Assembly: GCF_036013915.1 (NCBI RefSeq)
Contig: NZ_CP107899.1
Coordinates: 2,356,001 to 2,420,000 of the forward strand
Direction: 5' to 3'
Source: Streptomyces sp. NBC_00464
Lineage (GTDB): Bacteria > Actinomycetota > Actinomycetes > Streptomycetales > Streptomycetaceae
DNA length: 64,000 nucleotides
Part shown: positions 30,427 through 38,995 of the stretch, one piece after another
Position numbering within the stretch: position 1 is the first letter of the stretch
Layout of the letters: each line of letters opens with the position of its first letter
Translations under genes and position numbers: made by a program
Notes under the pieces: generated by a model
The model's input: only the letters and a program-made list of their open reading frames with translations
Databases searched by the model: none
What the model was told of the DNA's origin: nothing

Positions 30427-30951
30427 ATGTCTATCGGCCACACCCTGCTCGGGCTCCTGGAGTCCGGCCCCCGCCACGGCTACGACCTCAAACGGACCTT
30501 CGACGAAAAGTTCGGGCACGACCGCCCCCTGCACTACGGGCAGGTCTACTCCACGATGTCCCGGCTCCTCAAGAACGGCCTCGTCGAGGTCGACGGTGTG
30601 GAGACCGACGGCGGCCCGGAGCGCAAGCGCTACGCCATCACCGACGCCGGGATCACCGATGTCGCGACCTGGCTCACGCAGCCCGAGAAGCCGGAGCCGT
30701 ACCTCCAGTCGACCCTGTACACCAAGGTCGTCCTCGCCATGCTCACCGGCCGCAGCGCCGCCGACGTGCTGGACGCCCAGCGCTCCGAGCACCTGCGCAT
30801 GATGCGCATCCTCACCGACCGCAAGCGTCAGGGCGACCTCGCCGACCAGCTGATCTGCGACCACGCCCTGTTCCACCTCGAAGCCGATCTGCGCTGGCTG
30901 GAGCTCACCGCCGCGCGACTCGGCCAGCTCGCGAAGGTGGTGGCCCCGTGA
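30427..30951 (+). CDS. PadR-family transcriptional regulator
   Basis: A 174-residue regulator. The winged helix-turn-helix fills the first 90 residues: LLGLLESGPRHGYDLKRTFD, GQVYSTMSRLLKNGLVEVDG and ERKRYAITDAGITDVATWL (wing and final helix). The rest is the PadR C-terminal dimer helix pair. It overlaps the ABC ATPase gene by four bases, the typical arrangement of PadR regulators controlling an ABC efflux system they share an operon with. Confidence 0.92.
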   Translation: MSIGHTLLGLLESGPRHGYDLKRTFDEKFGHDRPLHYGQVYSTMSRLLKNGLVEVDGVETDGGPERKRYAITDAGITDVATWLTQPEKPEPYLQSTLYTKVVLAMLTGRSAADVLDAQRSEHLRMMRILTDRKRQGDLADQLICDHALFHLEADLRWLELTAARLGQLAKVVAP

Positions 30952-31634
30952 TCCCCGCCGGCTCCCTGCTCGCCGCCCACGATCTGCGCAAGACCTACGG
31001 GTCGACCCCCGCACTCGACGGCGCCTCGTTCTCCGTCCACCCCGGCGAGGTCGTCGCCGTGATGGGCCCCTCCGGCTCCGGCAAGTCCACTCTGCTGCAC
31101 TGCCTCGCCGGGATCATCACCCCCGACTCCGGCACCATCACCTACGCCGGACGCGAGCTGTCCGCCATGTCCGACGCCCAGCGCAGCGCCCTGCGCCGCA
31201 GCGAGTTCGGCTTCGTGTTCCAGTTCGGCCAGCTCGTCCCCGAGCTGACCTGTGTGGAGAACGTCGCTCTGCCGCTGCGGCTGAACGGCACCCGCCGCAA
31301 GCCCGCCGAGCGCACCGCCCTGGAGTGGATGGAGCGCCTGGAGGTCGACGACATCGGCGCCAAACGCCCCGGCGAGGTCTCCGGCGGCCAGGGCCAGCGC
31401 GTCGCCGTGGCCCGTGCGCTCGCCGCCTCGCCGAAGGTGATCTTCGCGGACGAGCCGACCGGCGCCCTGGACTCCCTCAACGGCGAGCGGGTCATGCAAC
31501 TGCTCACCGAGGCGGCCCGCTCCGCCAACGTCGCCGTGGTGCTCGTGACCCACGAGGCCCGCGTGGCCGCCTACTCCGACCGCGACATCACCGTCCGCGA
31601 CGGCCGGGCCCGCGATCTGGAGCACGCCGTATGA
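30948..31634 (+). CDS. ABC transporter ATP-binding protein (MacB/LolD-like)
   Basis: A 228-residue ATPase. Walker A GPSGSGKSTLL, Q-loop FVFQFGQLVPEL, signature SGGQGQRVAVARALA, Walker B VIFADEPTGALDS and the H-loop VVLVTHEARVA are all intact. This layout is that of the MacB/LolD branch that energises FtsX-like permeases. GTG 30948 overlaps the PadR stop, and its own stop overlaps the permease start. Confidence 0.95.
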   Translation: MIPAGSLLAAHDLRKTYGSTPALDGASFSVHPGEVVAVMGPSGSGKSTLLHCLAGIITPDSGTITYAGRELSAMSDAQRSALRRSEFGFVFQFGQLVPELTCVENVALPLRLNGTRRKPAERTALEWMERLEVDDIGAKRPGEVSGGQGQRVAVARALAASPKVIFADEPTGALDSLNGERVMQLLTEAARSANVAVVLVTHEARVAAYSDRDITVRDGRARDLEHAV

Positions 31635-34027
31635 CGCTGCTCGACGAGAAGAGGACCCCGGCCGGCCCGGTGCCTCCTCCCGAAGCCCCCTCCCGCACCG
31701 CACCCTGGCTGCGCGATCTCGCGCTCGGGATCCGCTTCGCCGCCGCCGGCGGCCGCGAGGGCTGGATCCGTACCCTGCTCACCGCCGTCGGCGTGGGAAT
31801 CGGTGTGGCGCTGCTGCTCACCGCCTCCTCCGTGCCGCACATGCTCGACGAGCGGTCCGCCCGGGACCAGGCACGCTCCGAGACCAAGATCTCCGAGTCC
31901 CCCGACGCCTCGGCGAAGAAGTCGGACAGCACCGTCCTGCGGGTAGAGGCGAGCACCGAGTACCACGACCGCTCCATCACGGGCTTCCTGATGCGCGCGG
32001 ACGGCGGCCACCCGGTCGTCCCCCCGGGGATCGACGAACTCCCCGCCCCCGGCGAGATGGTGGTCTCCCCCGCGCTCGGAAAACTCCTCGACTCCCCGAA
32101 GAACGCGCTGCTCAAGGAGCGGCTGCCGTACGAGGTCACCGGCACGATCTCGGACGAGGGCCTGCGCTCACCCGGCGAGCTGTGGTTCTACGCGGGCAGC
32201 GACACCCTGACCAGTGCATCGGGCGGCCACCGGATCGCCGGATACGGCAAGCCCGGCCCGACCGACCCGCTGCCACCGATCCTCATCGTGCTGACCATCA
32301 TGGTCTGTGTGGTGCTGCTGGCCCCCGTGGCCATCTTCATCGCCACCGCTGTCCGCTTCGGCGGTGACCGCCGCGACCGCCGCCTCGCCGCCCTGCGCCT
32401 GGTCGGTACGGACATCCGGATGACCCGCCGGATCGCGGCCGGTGAGGCACTCTTCGGCTCGGTGCTCGGCCTCCTCATCGGACTGGCCGTGTTCCTGACG
32501 GGGCGCCGGTTCGTCGGCCACATCGAGATCTGGGACGTCAGCGCCTTCCCCGCCGACCTGGCCCCCGACGCCCGGCTCTGCGTGCTGATCGCCCTCGCGG
32601 TTCCGCTCACCGCCGTGCTCGTCACCCTGATCGCCATGCGCTCCGTGGTCATCGAGCCGCTCGGTGTCGTACGCAACAGCCGCAGCCGCAAGCGTCGCCT
32701 CTGGTGGCGGCTGCTGCTGCCGGTCGCCGGACTCGCGGTCTTCGGACTCGGGGGCAGGATCGACGAGTACAGCGTCGTCAACCCGTATCCGGTCGCCGGA
32801 GGCGCGGTGCTCGTCCTCGTCGGGCTGGCCCTTCTCCTGCCCTGGCTGGTCGAGGCCTGCGTCGGGCGGATGCGCGGCGGCCCGATCCCCTGGCAGCTGG
32901 CCACCCGCCGGCTCCAGCTGAGCAGCGGTGCCGCCTCCCGCGCGGTCAGCGGCGTCACCGTCGCCGTGGCCGGTGCGGTGGCCCTGCAGATGCTGTTCGC
33001 CGCGATGAACGACGACTTCAACAGGATCACCGGCCAGGACCCGTCCCGCGCCCAGTTCTACGCCGCCTCCCAGATCGTCAGAGGCGATGCCGCCCTGCAC
33101 TCGATCAAGGAGTTCCGCGCCACCAAGGGCGTCACCCAGGTCATCGGCACGGTCGAGGCGTACGCGACGAAGCCGGGGACGTACAAGGAGGACGAGATCC
33201 AGCCCACCACCTCGTTCACCGTCGGGGACTGCGCGACCCTGCGCGAGATCGCCCGGATCACGACCTGCCGGGACGGCGACACCTTCGTCGCCCACCCCAA
33301 GGACAAGGGGCAGGCCGGCTGGGTCGACCAGACCGCTCGCAAGGGCAAGGTGCTCGAATTCGACAGCTACGGCCACGGCACGCCGCTGCACTGGACGCTG
33401 CCTGCCGGCTCGCGGACCGTCGCGGCCCGGACCGACCCGTACGGCGAGGAGCGCTCGGGCATCCTGGTCACGCCCGGAGCGATTGACGCGCGGACCCTGC
33501 CGGGAGCCGAAACCGTCGCGCAGATCCGCATCGACGAACAGGTCCCGGACGCCGCCGAGTACGTACGCAACACGGCAGCAAGGCTCGACCCCGGAATGCG
33601 CCTGGTCACCCTGAACTCGGTCGAGCGCAACCGGCAGTACGCGAGCATCCAGACCGGCCTCCAGGTCGGCGCGACCGCCACGCTGCTGCTGATCGCGGCA
33701 TCCATGCTGGTCTCCCAGCTGGAGCAACTACGTGAGCGCAAGCGGCTGTTGTCGGTCCTGGTCGCCTTCGGCACCCGACGGGTCACGCTCGGCTGGTCGG
33801 TGCTGTGGCAGACGGCGATCCCGGTGGTCATCGGGCTCGCGGTGGCGGTGGCCGGCGGCCTCGCCCTCGGCGCCACCCTGTGCTGGATGGTCGGCAAACA
33901 GGTGTCCGGCTGGTGGCTGTTCCTGCCACTGGCGGGGGCGGGCGCGTCGCTCATCCTGCTGGTCACCCTGCTGTCCCTGCCGCCGCTGTGGCGCATGATG
34001 CGCCCGGACGGGCTGCGCAGCGAGTAG
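31631..34027 (+). CDS. FtsX-like ABC permease
   Basis: A 798-residue integral membrane protein overlapping the ATPase gene by four bases. First membrane helix near residues 45-65 (LLTAVGVGIGVALLLTASSV), a large extracytoplasmic region, then two clusters of helices with the FtsX motifs (RRDRRLAALRLVGTDIRM near 250 and ERKRLLSVLVAFGTRRVTLG near 700). Such duplicated FtsX permeases with a PadR gene usually export peptides or antibiotics or sense envelope stress. Substrate not identifiable. Confidence 0.9.
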   Translation: MTLLDEKRTPAGPVPPPEAPSRTAPWLRDLALGIRFAAAGGREGWIRTLLTAVGVGIGVALLLTASSVPHMLDERSARDQARSETKISESPDASAKKSDSTVLRVEASTEYHDRSITGFLMRADGGHPVVPPGIDELPAPGEMVVSPALGKLLDSPKNALLKERLPYEVTGTISDEGLRSPGELWFYAGSDTLTSASGGHRIAGYGKPGPTDPLPPILIVLTIMVCVVLLAPVAIFIATAVRFGGDRRDRRLAALRLVGTDIRMTRRIAAGEALFGSVLGLLIGLAVFLTGRRFVGHIEIWDVSAFPADLAPDARLCVLIALAVPLTAVLVTLIAMRSVVIEPLGVVRNSRSRKRRLWWRLLLPVAGLAVFGLGGRIDEYSVVNPYPVAGGAVLVLVGLALLLPWLVEACVGRMRGGPIPWQLATRRLQLSSGAASRAVSGVTVAVAGAVALQMLFAAMNDDFNRITGQDPSRAQFYAASQIVRGDAALHSIKEFRATKGVTQVIGTVEAYATKPGTYKEDEIQPTTSFTVGDCATLREIARITTCRDGDTFVAHPKDKGQAGWVDQTARKGKVLEFDSYGHGTPLHWTLPAGSRTVAARTDPYGEERSGILVTPGAIDARTLPGAETVAQIRIDEQVPDAAEYVRNTAARLDPGMRLVTLNSVERNRQYASIQTGLQVGATATLLLIAASMLVSQLEQLRERKRLLSVLVAFGTRRVTLGWSVLWQTAIPVVIGLAVAVAGGLALGATLCWMVGKQVSGWWLFLPLAGAGASLILLVTLLSLPPLWRMMRPDGLRSE

Positions 34028-34056
34028 CACCCGCGACGGCCGGCCGGACCCCTGAC

Positions 34057-35022
34057 TCAGGTCCGGCCGGCCGTCGCCACACGCACCGGCAGCGCCGCCA
34101 TCGCCCCGCGCAGCGCCGCCGCGAACTCCTCGAACTCCTCGTGCCGGGCCGCCCCGGTCCGCATCCCCAGCGCCACCCGCCGCGCAGGGGCCGGGTCCGC
34201 GAAGTACCCCGTGGTCAGCGCGTCGTTGCGGGCCGTCTCGACCGTCACCGCGGTCCGCGGCAGCAGCGTCACCCCGAGCCCTCCGGCCACCAGCTGCACC
34301 AGGGTGGAGAGCCCGGCCGCGGTCGTGGTGACCGGAGCACCCTCCGTACGCCCCGCCTCACGGCAGATGTCGAGCGCCTGGTCGCGCATGCAGTGCCCCT
34401 CGTCGAGCAGCAGCAACGGCAGCTCCCGCAGCGCCTCGCGCGGAATGTCCTGCCGCCCGCCGAGCCAGTGGTCGCGCTCCATGACCAGCACGAAGTCCTC
34501 GTCGAAGAGCGGGAGTTCGGTCACTCCCGGCACCCCGAGCGGCACCGCGAGCAGCAACAGGTCCAGCCGCCCCGCCGCCAGCCCCTCCAGCAGCGAGGAG
34601 GTCTGCTCCTCGTGCACCTGGAGGTCGAGGTCCGGGTAGCGGTCATGGACCAGCCGCAGCACGGTCGGCAGCAGATACGGGGCGACGGTCGGAATCACGC
34701 CGAGCCGCAGCACTCCGGTGAAGGGCGCCCGGACCGCCTCGGCCTCCTCCATCAGCTCGCCGACGGCATGCAGGACGACCCGCGCCCGCACCGCGAGCCG
34801 CTCCCCGGCGGGCGAGAGCAGTACCTTGCGCGTCGTACGCTCGATGAGCTGGACACCCAGTGCCTCCTCCAGCGCGGACACCGCCCCGGAGAGCGCGGGC
34901 TGACTCATCCCGATTGCGGCCGCCGCGTCCCGGAAGTGCAGATACTCCGCCACGGCGGCGAAGGCGCGCAGCTGCGAGAGGCTGGGCTGTTTGGGCCGGA
35001 TGCCCTGATTACTCTGGGCCAC
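34057..35022 (-). CDS. oxyR: Hydrogen-peroxide-sensing LysR-type regulator
   Basis: A 321-residue LTTR. N-terminal winged HTH (SLSQLRAFAAVAEYLHFRDA, GMSQPALSGAVSALEEALGV) and a substrate-binding-fold sensor with the two redox cysteines, Cys211 and Cys220, in DEGHCMRDQALDIC, the same spacing as E. coli Cys199/Cys208. GTG 35022 has GGAGG upstream. It is divergent from ahpC-ahpD, the operon it is known to control in Streptomyces. The fold and cysteines make the call firm. Confidence 0.95.
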   Translation of the reverse strand: MAQSNQGIRPKQPSLSQLRAFAAVAEYLHFRDAAAAIGMSQPALSGAVSALEEALGVQLIERTTRKVLLSPAGERLAVRARVVLHAVGELMEEAEAVRAPFTGVLRLGVIPTVAPYLLPTVLRLVHDRYPDLDLQVHEEQTSSLLEGLAAGRLDLLLLAVPLGVPGVTELPLFDEDFVLVMERDHWLGGRQDIPREALRELPLLLLDEGHCMRDQALDICREAGRTEGAPVTTTAAGLSTLVQLVAGGLGVTLLPRTAVTVETARNDALTTGYFADPAPARRVALGMRTGAARHEEFEEFAAALRGAMAALPVRVATAGRT

Positions 35023-35154
35023 TGATAGGCACCTCCGATCATCACGACCGAGTGTAGCTATTTCCGCGATCAATGCACTCTGTGCCAAGGTGGAGGTCGT
35101 CCAACCCTCAGGAACTCCCCCAAAAAGGGAATTCCTACGCTGCAAGGAGAGCGC
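35022..35154. promoter_or_regulatory. oxyR / ahpC divergent promoter region
   Basis: 133 bp between the starts. It holds GAGTG (35050-35054) and CACTC (35076-35080) as an inverted pair around an AT-rich centre with TAGCTATTT, and a GATAGG...CGATC half-site next to the oxyR start, resembling LysR-type ATAG/CTAT spacing. AAGGAG at 35144-35149 is the ahpC ribosome binding site. OxyR binding here is inferred from the family. Confidence 0.6.
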
Positions 35155-35709
35155 GTGCTCACTGTCGGTGACAAGTTCCCCGAGTTCGACCTGACCGCTT
35201 GTGTTTCGCTGGAGAGCGGCAAGGAGTTCGAGCAGATCAACCACAAGACCTACGAGGGACAGTGGAAGATCGTCTTCGCGTGGCCGAAGGACTTCACCTT
35301 CGTGTGCCCCACCGAGATCGCCGCGTTCGGCAAGCTGAACGAGGAGTTCGCCGACCGTGACGCGCAGATCCTCGGCTTCTCCGGTGACTCCGAGTTCGTG
35401 CACCACGCCTGGCGCAAGGACCACCCGGACCTGACCGACCTGCCCTTCCCGATGCTCGCCGACTCCAAGCACGAGCTCATGCGGGACCTCGGCATCGAGG
35501 GCGAGGACGGCTTCGCGCAGCGCGCCGTCTTCATCGTCGACCAGAACAACGAGATCCAGTTCACGATGGTGACCGCCGGTTCCGTGGGCCGTAACCCCAA
35601 GGAGGTCCTGCGGGTCCTCGACGCCCTGCAGACCGACGAGCTGTGCCCCTGCAACTGGACCAAGGGCGAGACCACCCTTGACCCGGTCGCGCTCCTCTCG
35701 GGCGAGTGA
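35155..35709 (+). CDS. ahpC: Alkyl hydroperoxide reductase, peroxiredoxin subunit
   Basis: A 184-residue 2-Cys peroxiredoxin that reduces hydrogen peroxide and organic peroxides. Peroxidatic Cys51 lies in FTFVCPTEIAAF; Cys164 and Cys166 (ELCPCNW) are the resolving cysteines near the C-terminus, as in actinobacterial AhpC. GTG start set by AAGGAG 5 nt upstream. Twelve bases separate it from ahpD, its electron donor, so they form an operon controlled by the divergent oxyR. Confidence 0.97.
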   Translation: MLTVGDKFPEFDLTACVSLESGKEFEQINHKTYEGQWKIVFAWPKDFTFVCPTEIAAFGKLNEEFADRDAQILGFSGDSEFVHHAWRKDHPDLTDLPFPMLADSKHELMRDLGIEGEDGFAQRAVFIVDQNNEIQFTMVTAGSVGRNPKEVLRVLDALQTDELCPCNWTKGETTLDPVALLSGE

Positions 35710-35721
35710 GCTGACACCGAC

Positions 35722-36255
35722 ATGGCACTCGACGAACTGAAGGCCGCCATACCGGACTTCGCCAAGGACCTGAAGCTGAACCTCGGTTCGGTCATCGGCA
35801 ACAGCGAACTCCCGCAGCAGCAGCTCTGGGGCACCGTCCTCGCCTGCGCGATCGCCTCGCGCTCGCCGAAGGTGCTGCGCGAGCTGGAGCCGGAGGCGAA
35901 GGCCAACCTCTCCGCGGAGGCGTACACCGCCGCGAAGTCGGCCGCCGCCATCATGGCGATGAACAACGTGTTCTACCGGACCCGGCACCTGCTGTCGGAC
36001 CCGGAGTACGGCAACCTCCGGGCCGGCCTGCGGATGAACGTGATCGGCAAGCCGGGCGTGGAGAAGGTCGACTTCGAGCTGTGGTCGCTCGCCGTCTCCG
36101 CGATCAACGGCTGCGGCCAGTGCCTGGACTCCCACGAGCAGGTGCTGCGCAAGGCCGGCGTGGACCGTGAGACCATTCAGGAAGCCGTCAAGATTGCCTC
36201 GGTGATCCAGGCGGTCGGTGTGACCCTCGAAGCCGAGGCAGTCCTCGCCGAGTAG
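35722..36255 (+). CDS. ahpD: Alkyl hydroperoxidase / AhpC-reducing protein
   Basis: A 177-residue all-helical CMD-like protein. The CxxC active site is seen as CGQCLDSHE with Cys131, Cys134 and His138, the AhpD signature. It re-reduces AhpC with electrons that reach it through a dihydrolipoamide-type carrier, replacing AhpF in actinobacteria. Second gene of the ahpC-ahpD operon and followed by a strong terminator. Confidence 0.97.
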   Translation: MALDELKAAIPDFAKDLKLNLGSVIGNSELPQQQLWGTVLACAIASRSPKVLRELEPEAKANLSAEAYTAAKSAAAIMAMNNVFYRTRHLLSDPEYGNLRAGLRMNVIGKPGVEKVDFELWSLAVSAINGCGQCLDSHEQVLRKAGVDRETIQEAVKIASVIQAVGVTLEAEAVLAE

Positions 36256-36277
36256 CACCCGCAGTACCCCTGATACG

Positions 36278-36319
36278 AGAAGGGCCCCCAGGACGACCGA
36301 CCGTCCGAGGGGCCCTTCT
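36278..36319 (+). terminator. Terminator of the ahpCD operon
   Basis: AGAAGGGCCCC (36278-36288) and GGGGCCCTTCT (36309-36319) form perfect 11-bp arms around a loop that can itself pair (GACG/CGTC), followed by TATAT. Sits before the convergent AI-2E gene. Confidence 0.85.
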
Positions 36320-36357
36320 TATATGTGCGCTGTGTGCGCTGTGTGCGCCGTCTCCGC

Positions 36358-37761
36358 TCAGAGCGCCTTCGGCGCGTCCGCAGCCGGCTCCTCGTCGCTG
36401 CCGTCGTCGAACTCCTCCGGCGGCGAGCCGGGCGCCGGCTTCGGTGCCGCGTCCAGCGAGGTCGAGCCGTGCGGCGGTGGCGAGTGGCGGCGGGACTCCT
36501 CCTGCCCGTACGTCCGCAGATAGCCGACCACCGTATTGGTCACCGCGACCAGCGGCACCGCGACGACGGCGCCCCCGATGCCGGCGATCATGCCGCCCGC
36601 GGCGACCGAGAGCACCACGGCCAGCGGATGCACACGCACCGCGCGGCCCAGGATGAACGGCTGGAGGATGTGGCCCTCGATCTGCTGCACCGCGAGGACC
36701 ACGGCCAGCACCATCAGTGCCGTGAACACGCCCTGGGTGACAAGGGCGACGACCACCGCCAGCGCCCCGGAGACCACCGCGCCGACGAGCGGGATGAAGG
36801 CGAACAGGAAGATGAAGACGGCCAGCGGAACGGCCATCGGCACATCGAGGAAGAAGATCCCGAGGCCGATGAAGATGGCGTCGATCAGGGCGACTATCAC
36901 CGTGCCCCGCACATAGGCGGTCAGCGTCCGCCAGGCACGCGGACCGGCACCCGCGACTCCCGGCCGGGCCTGGGCGGGCACGAGCTTGAGCACCCAGTGC
37001 CAGATGCGCTTGCCGTCGTACAGCAGGAAGAGCGTGGAGAACATCGCCAGCAGCATCCCGGTGAGGAGCTCCACCATCACGGTGACGCCCTGCAGCCCGG
37101 CGGAGGTGATGGCCTCCGTGTTGGTGCCGACGGTGTCGCTGAGGTTCTTCGCTATGTCGTTGATCTGTTTGTCGGTCACATGGAACGGGCTGTCCAGCAG
37201 CCAGTTCTTCAGGTCGTCGATCCCCGTCCGCACCTTGTCGGAAAGGGTGTCGATGTTGTCCATGACCTGCCAGACCACGAACCAGCCGACCAGGCCCATG
37301 ATGACGAAGCCCAGGATCGCCGTGACCGCGGTGGCCAGTCCGCGCGGCAGCCCGTACCGCCTCAGCCGGGCGACGGTCGGCTGAAGCATCGCGGTGACGA
37401 GCAGCGCGGCGACGAACGCCAGCACCACCAACTGCACCGCGCTGATGACGCGCATGAGCACCCAGAGGGTCCCGGCGAGCACCAGCAGCCGCCAGCCCGC
37501 CTCTGCCGCGACCCGCATCCCCCAGGGGATGGCCGCGACCGGATCGGGTCGCGCGGAGACGGAAGGCGCGTACGCGGGCGGCGGCGGGACATGGTCGGCC
37601 GCGCTCCCGGCCTCCCCTGCGGGCGCGCCCGCCGTCACCGCGGACTCCGTGTGCGCGGCGTCGTCCTCGGCCACCGCTTCGGCCCGCCGTTCGTCCAGGC
37701 GCTCACCCAGCCTGGTCAGTTCAGCACCCAGTTGTCCGAGCCACCCCGGCAGTTTCGACAT
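36358..37761 (-). CDS. AI-2E family transporter (PerM/TqsA-like)
   Basis: A 467-residue permease. After a cytoplasmic N-terminal segment (about 100 residues, Ala/Pro rich) come about eight hydrophobic segments: WRLLVLAGTLWVLMRVISAV, VLAFVAALLVTAMLQP, a long amphipathic helix region (SDKVRTGIDDLKNWLLDS), and LAVFIFLFAFIPLVGAVVSG, the conserved motif in the C-terminal half. The Ser/Asp-rich acidic C-terminus is extra. Family members export varied small molecules; true AI-2 transport in Streptomyces is not expected. Confidence 0.88.
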   Translation of the reverse strand: MSKLPGWLGQLGAELTRLGERLDERRAEAVAEDDAAHTESAVTAGAPAGEAGSAADHVPPPPAYAPSVSARPDPVAAIPWGMRVAAEAGWRLLVLAGTLWVLMRVISAVQLVVLAFVAALLVTAMLQPTVARLRRYGLPRGLATAVTAILGFVIMGLVGWFVVWQVMDNIDTLSDKVRTGIDDLKNWLLDSPFHVTDKQINDIAKNLSDTVGTNTEAITSAGLQGVTVMVELLTGMLLAMFSTLFLLYDGKRIWHWVLKLVPAQARPGVAGAGPRAWRTLTAYVRGTVIVALIDAIFIGLGIFFLDVPMAVPLAVFIFLFAFIPLVGAVVSGALAVVVALVTQGVFTALMVLAVVLAVQQIEGHILQPFILGRAVRVHPLAVVLSVAAGGMIAGIGGAVVAVPLVAVTNTVVGYLRTYGQEESRRHSPPPHGSTSLDAAPKPAPGSPPEEFDDGSDEEPAADAPKAL

Positions 37762-37829
37762 ACCGTCTCTCTACCCCCCGTCCACTTTCCCACCGCTCCC
37801 CGGGAAACGGTTCCGCCCGACCGTACACG

Positions 37830-37868
37830 CGCGAAGCCCCTCACCGTAGGACGGCGAGGGGCTTCGCG
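37830..37868 (-). terminator. Terminator after the transglycosylase gene
   Basis: CGCGAAGCCCCTC (37830-37842) and GAGGGGCTTCGCG (37856-37868), perfect 13-bp arms, 27 bp beyond the transglycosylase stop. Confidence 0.8.
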
Positions 37869-37895
37869 AGGTTGAGACCTGAACCTCGGAAGGTT

Positions 37896-38600
37896 CTAGT
37901 ACCAGTGGTTGGCCTGCCAGAAGGACCAGGCACCGCACGGGCTGCCGTAACGGCCGTCCATGTAGTTCAGGCCCCACTTGATCTGGGTGGCCGGGTTGGT
38001 CTGCCAGTCGGCACCGGCGGAGGACATCTTGGAGCCGGGCAGTGCCTGGACGAGGCCGTAGGCGCCGGAGGACGGGTTGCTCGCCCGGTAGTTCCAGCTC
38101 GACTCGTGGTTCACGATGTTGCTGAAGCACTGGAACTGGTCGCCGGGAATCATCTGACGAGCCATCGCCTGGACGTCGGCCACGCTGTACGAGGCCTGCG
38201 TGGCGAACGCGGAGGCGCTGCGGATCTCGGAGCGGCTGGCGCGCTCGGCGCGCTCCGCCTTCTCCTGGCGCTCCTTCTCCAGCCGGTCCTCGGCCGCCGC
38301 CTTCTTGGACTTGGCGTCCTTGGCGGCCTGCACACGGGCTGATTCCTCGGCGGACTTCTTCGCCGACGCATCGGCCGCGGACGCCTGGGCGTCGGCCTGC
38401 TGCGTCAGCGATGCGGTCTGCACCTGGGCCTGCTGGCCCGCGGGGATGTCTGCGAGCAGCGTGGTGTCGGCTGCGGTCGCCTCGAAGTTGTTGTCGTCAG
38501 CAGGGGGAGTGCTGCCTGCTGCAACGCCTACGACGGCGCCAACGGTGGTTACCGCTGTGGCAGATGCCACGGCGAACCCCCGGACCGAGATCCGGCTCAC
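37896..38600 (-). CDS. Secreted lytic transglycosylase (SLT-like) with coiled-coil region
   Basis: A 234-residue exported wall hydrolase. Signal peptide about residues 1-28 (RGFAVASATAVTTVGAVVGV), then an Ala/Gln/Lys-rich coiled coil (about 60-125, AEDRLEKERQEKAERAERAS) and a C-terminal SLT-like domain (about 140-234) with the catalytic Glu in FSNIVNHESSWNYRASNPSS and GAYGLVQALPGSKM. It would cleave the glycan strands of peptidoglycan during growth. GGAAGG at 8-nt spacing fixes GTG 38600. The 395-bp leader may hold a riboswitch. Confidence 0.85.
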   Translation of the reverse strand: MSRISVRGFAVASATAVTTVGAVVGVAAGSTPPADDNNFEATAADTTLLADIPAGQQAQVQTASLTQQADAQASAADASAKKSAEESARVQAAKDAKSKKAAAEDRLEKERQEKAERAERASRSEIRSASAFATQASYSVADVQAMARQMIPGDQFQCFSNIVNHESSWNYRASNPSSGAYGLVQALPGSKMSSAGADWQTNPATQIKWGLNYMDGRYGSPCGAWSFWQANHWY

Positions 38601-38604
38601 ACGG

Positions 38605-38850
38605 TGTCCTTCCAGCATCGCCCGCTTAGGTGACCTCGCGGGCGCAATCGTGCCCCTGACACTGGCCTCCCTACTGCTTGGGTCACGGGAGGCACGGGCC
38701 CGGTGGGCACTCCCCTGGGGGAGCGCCGCGTGGTGCTCGCGGGCGGCATACGGACGGCGGTTGTTGAGTTGTGTGGTGCGTGGCACCTCTGGAGGTGCCG
38801 GTGTGCCGTATGCGGGGCCTGACGGAAGCAAGACTCTGCCGGAACGGGAC
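38605..38850 (-). promoter_or_regulatory. Structured leader of the transglycosylase gene, candidate c-di-AMP (ydaO-type) riboswitch
   Basis: On the minus strand two clean stems occur: GCCTCCC/GGGAGGC (38665-38693, enclosing CCAAGCAGTA) and CGCCCGC/GCGGGCG (38619-38644, enclosing GAGGTCACCTAA), the latter ending just before the GGAAGG ribosome binding site. AAGCAGTAGGG and GAGGTCACCTAAGCGGGCG recall conserved parts of the ydaO motif, and in actinobacteria that riboswitch class sits upstream of wall hydrolases. The strongest motif elements (GGGGGAACC) are not clearly present, so this is a candidate only. Confidence 0.4.
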
Positions 38851-38931
38851 GCCGGGAAGCAATTCTCTGTTGCGTGTGAAAGCTCACACCTCGTTTGGAG
38901 CACGTGAATAACGGAAATGGTGCCGCAACAC

Positions 38932-38972
38932 GATGCCGCCCGGCTAAGCTCCTTGGCTCGCCGGGCGGCATC
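38932..38972 (-). terminator. Terminator after the phoH gene
   Basis: GATGCCGCCCGGC (38932-38944) and GCCGGGCGGCATC (38960-38972), perfect 13-bp arms, 24 bp beyond the phoH stop. Confidence 0.8.
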
Positions 38973-38995
38973 AACTGTCCCATTCCGTATGAGAT

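Noticed and set aside
34057..36258. 733-codon minus frame joining OxyR with the antisense of ahpCD
   Set aside because: Only the OxyR part has coding character; the rest is the reverse frame of ahpC and ahpD.
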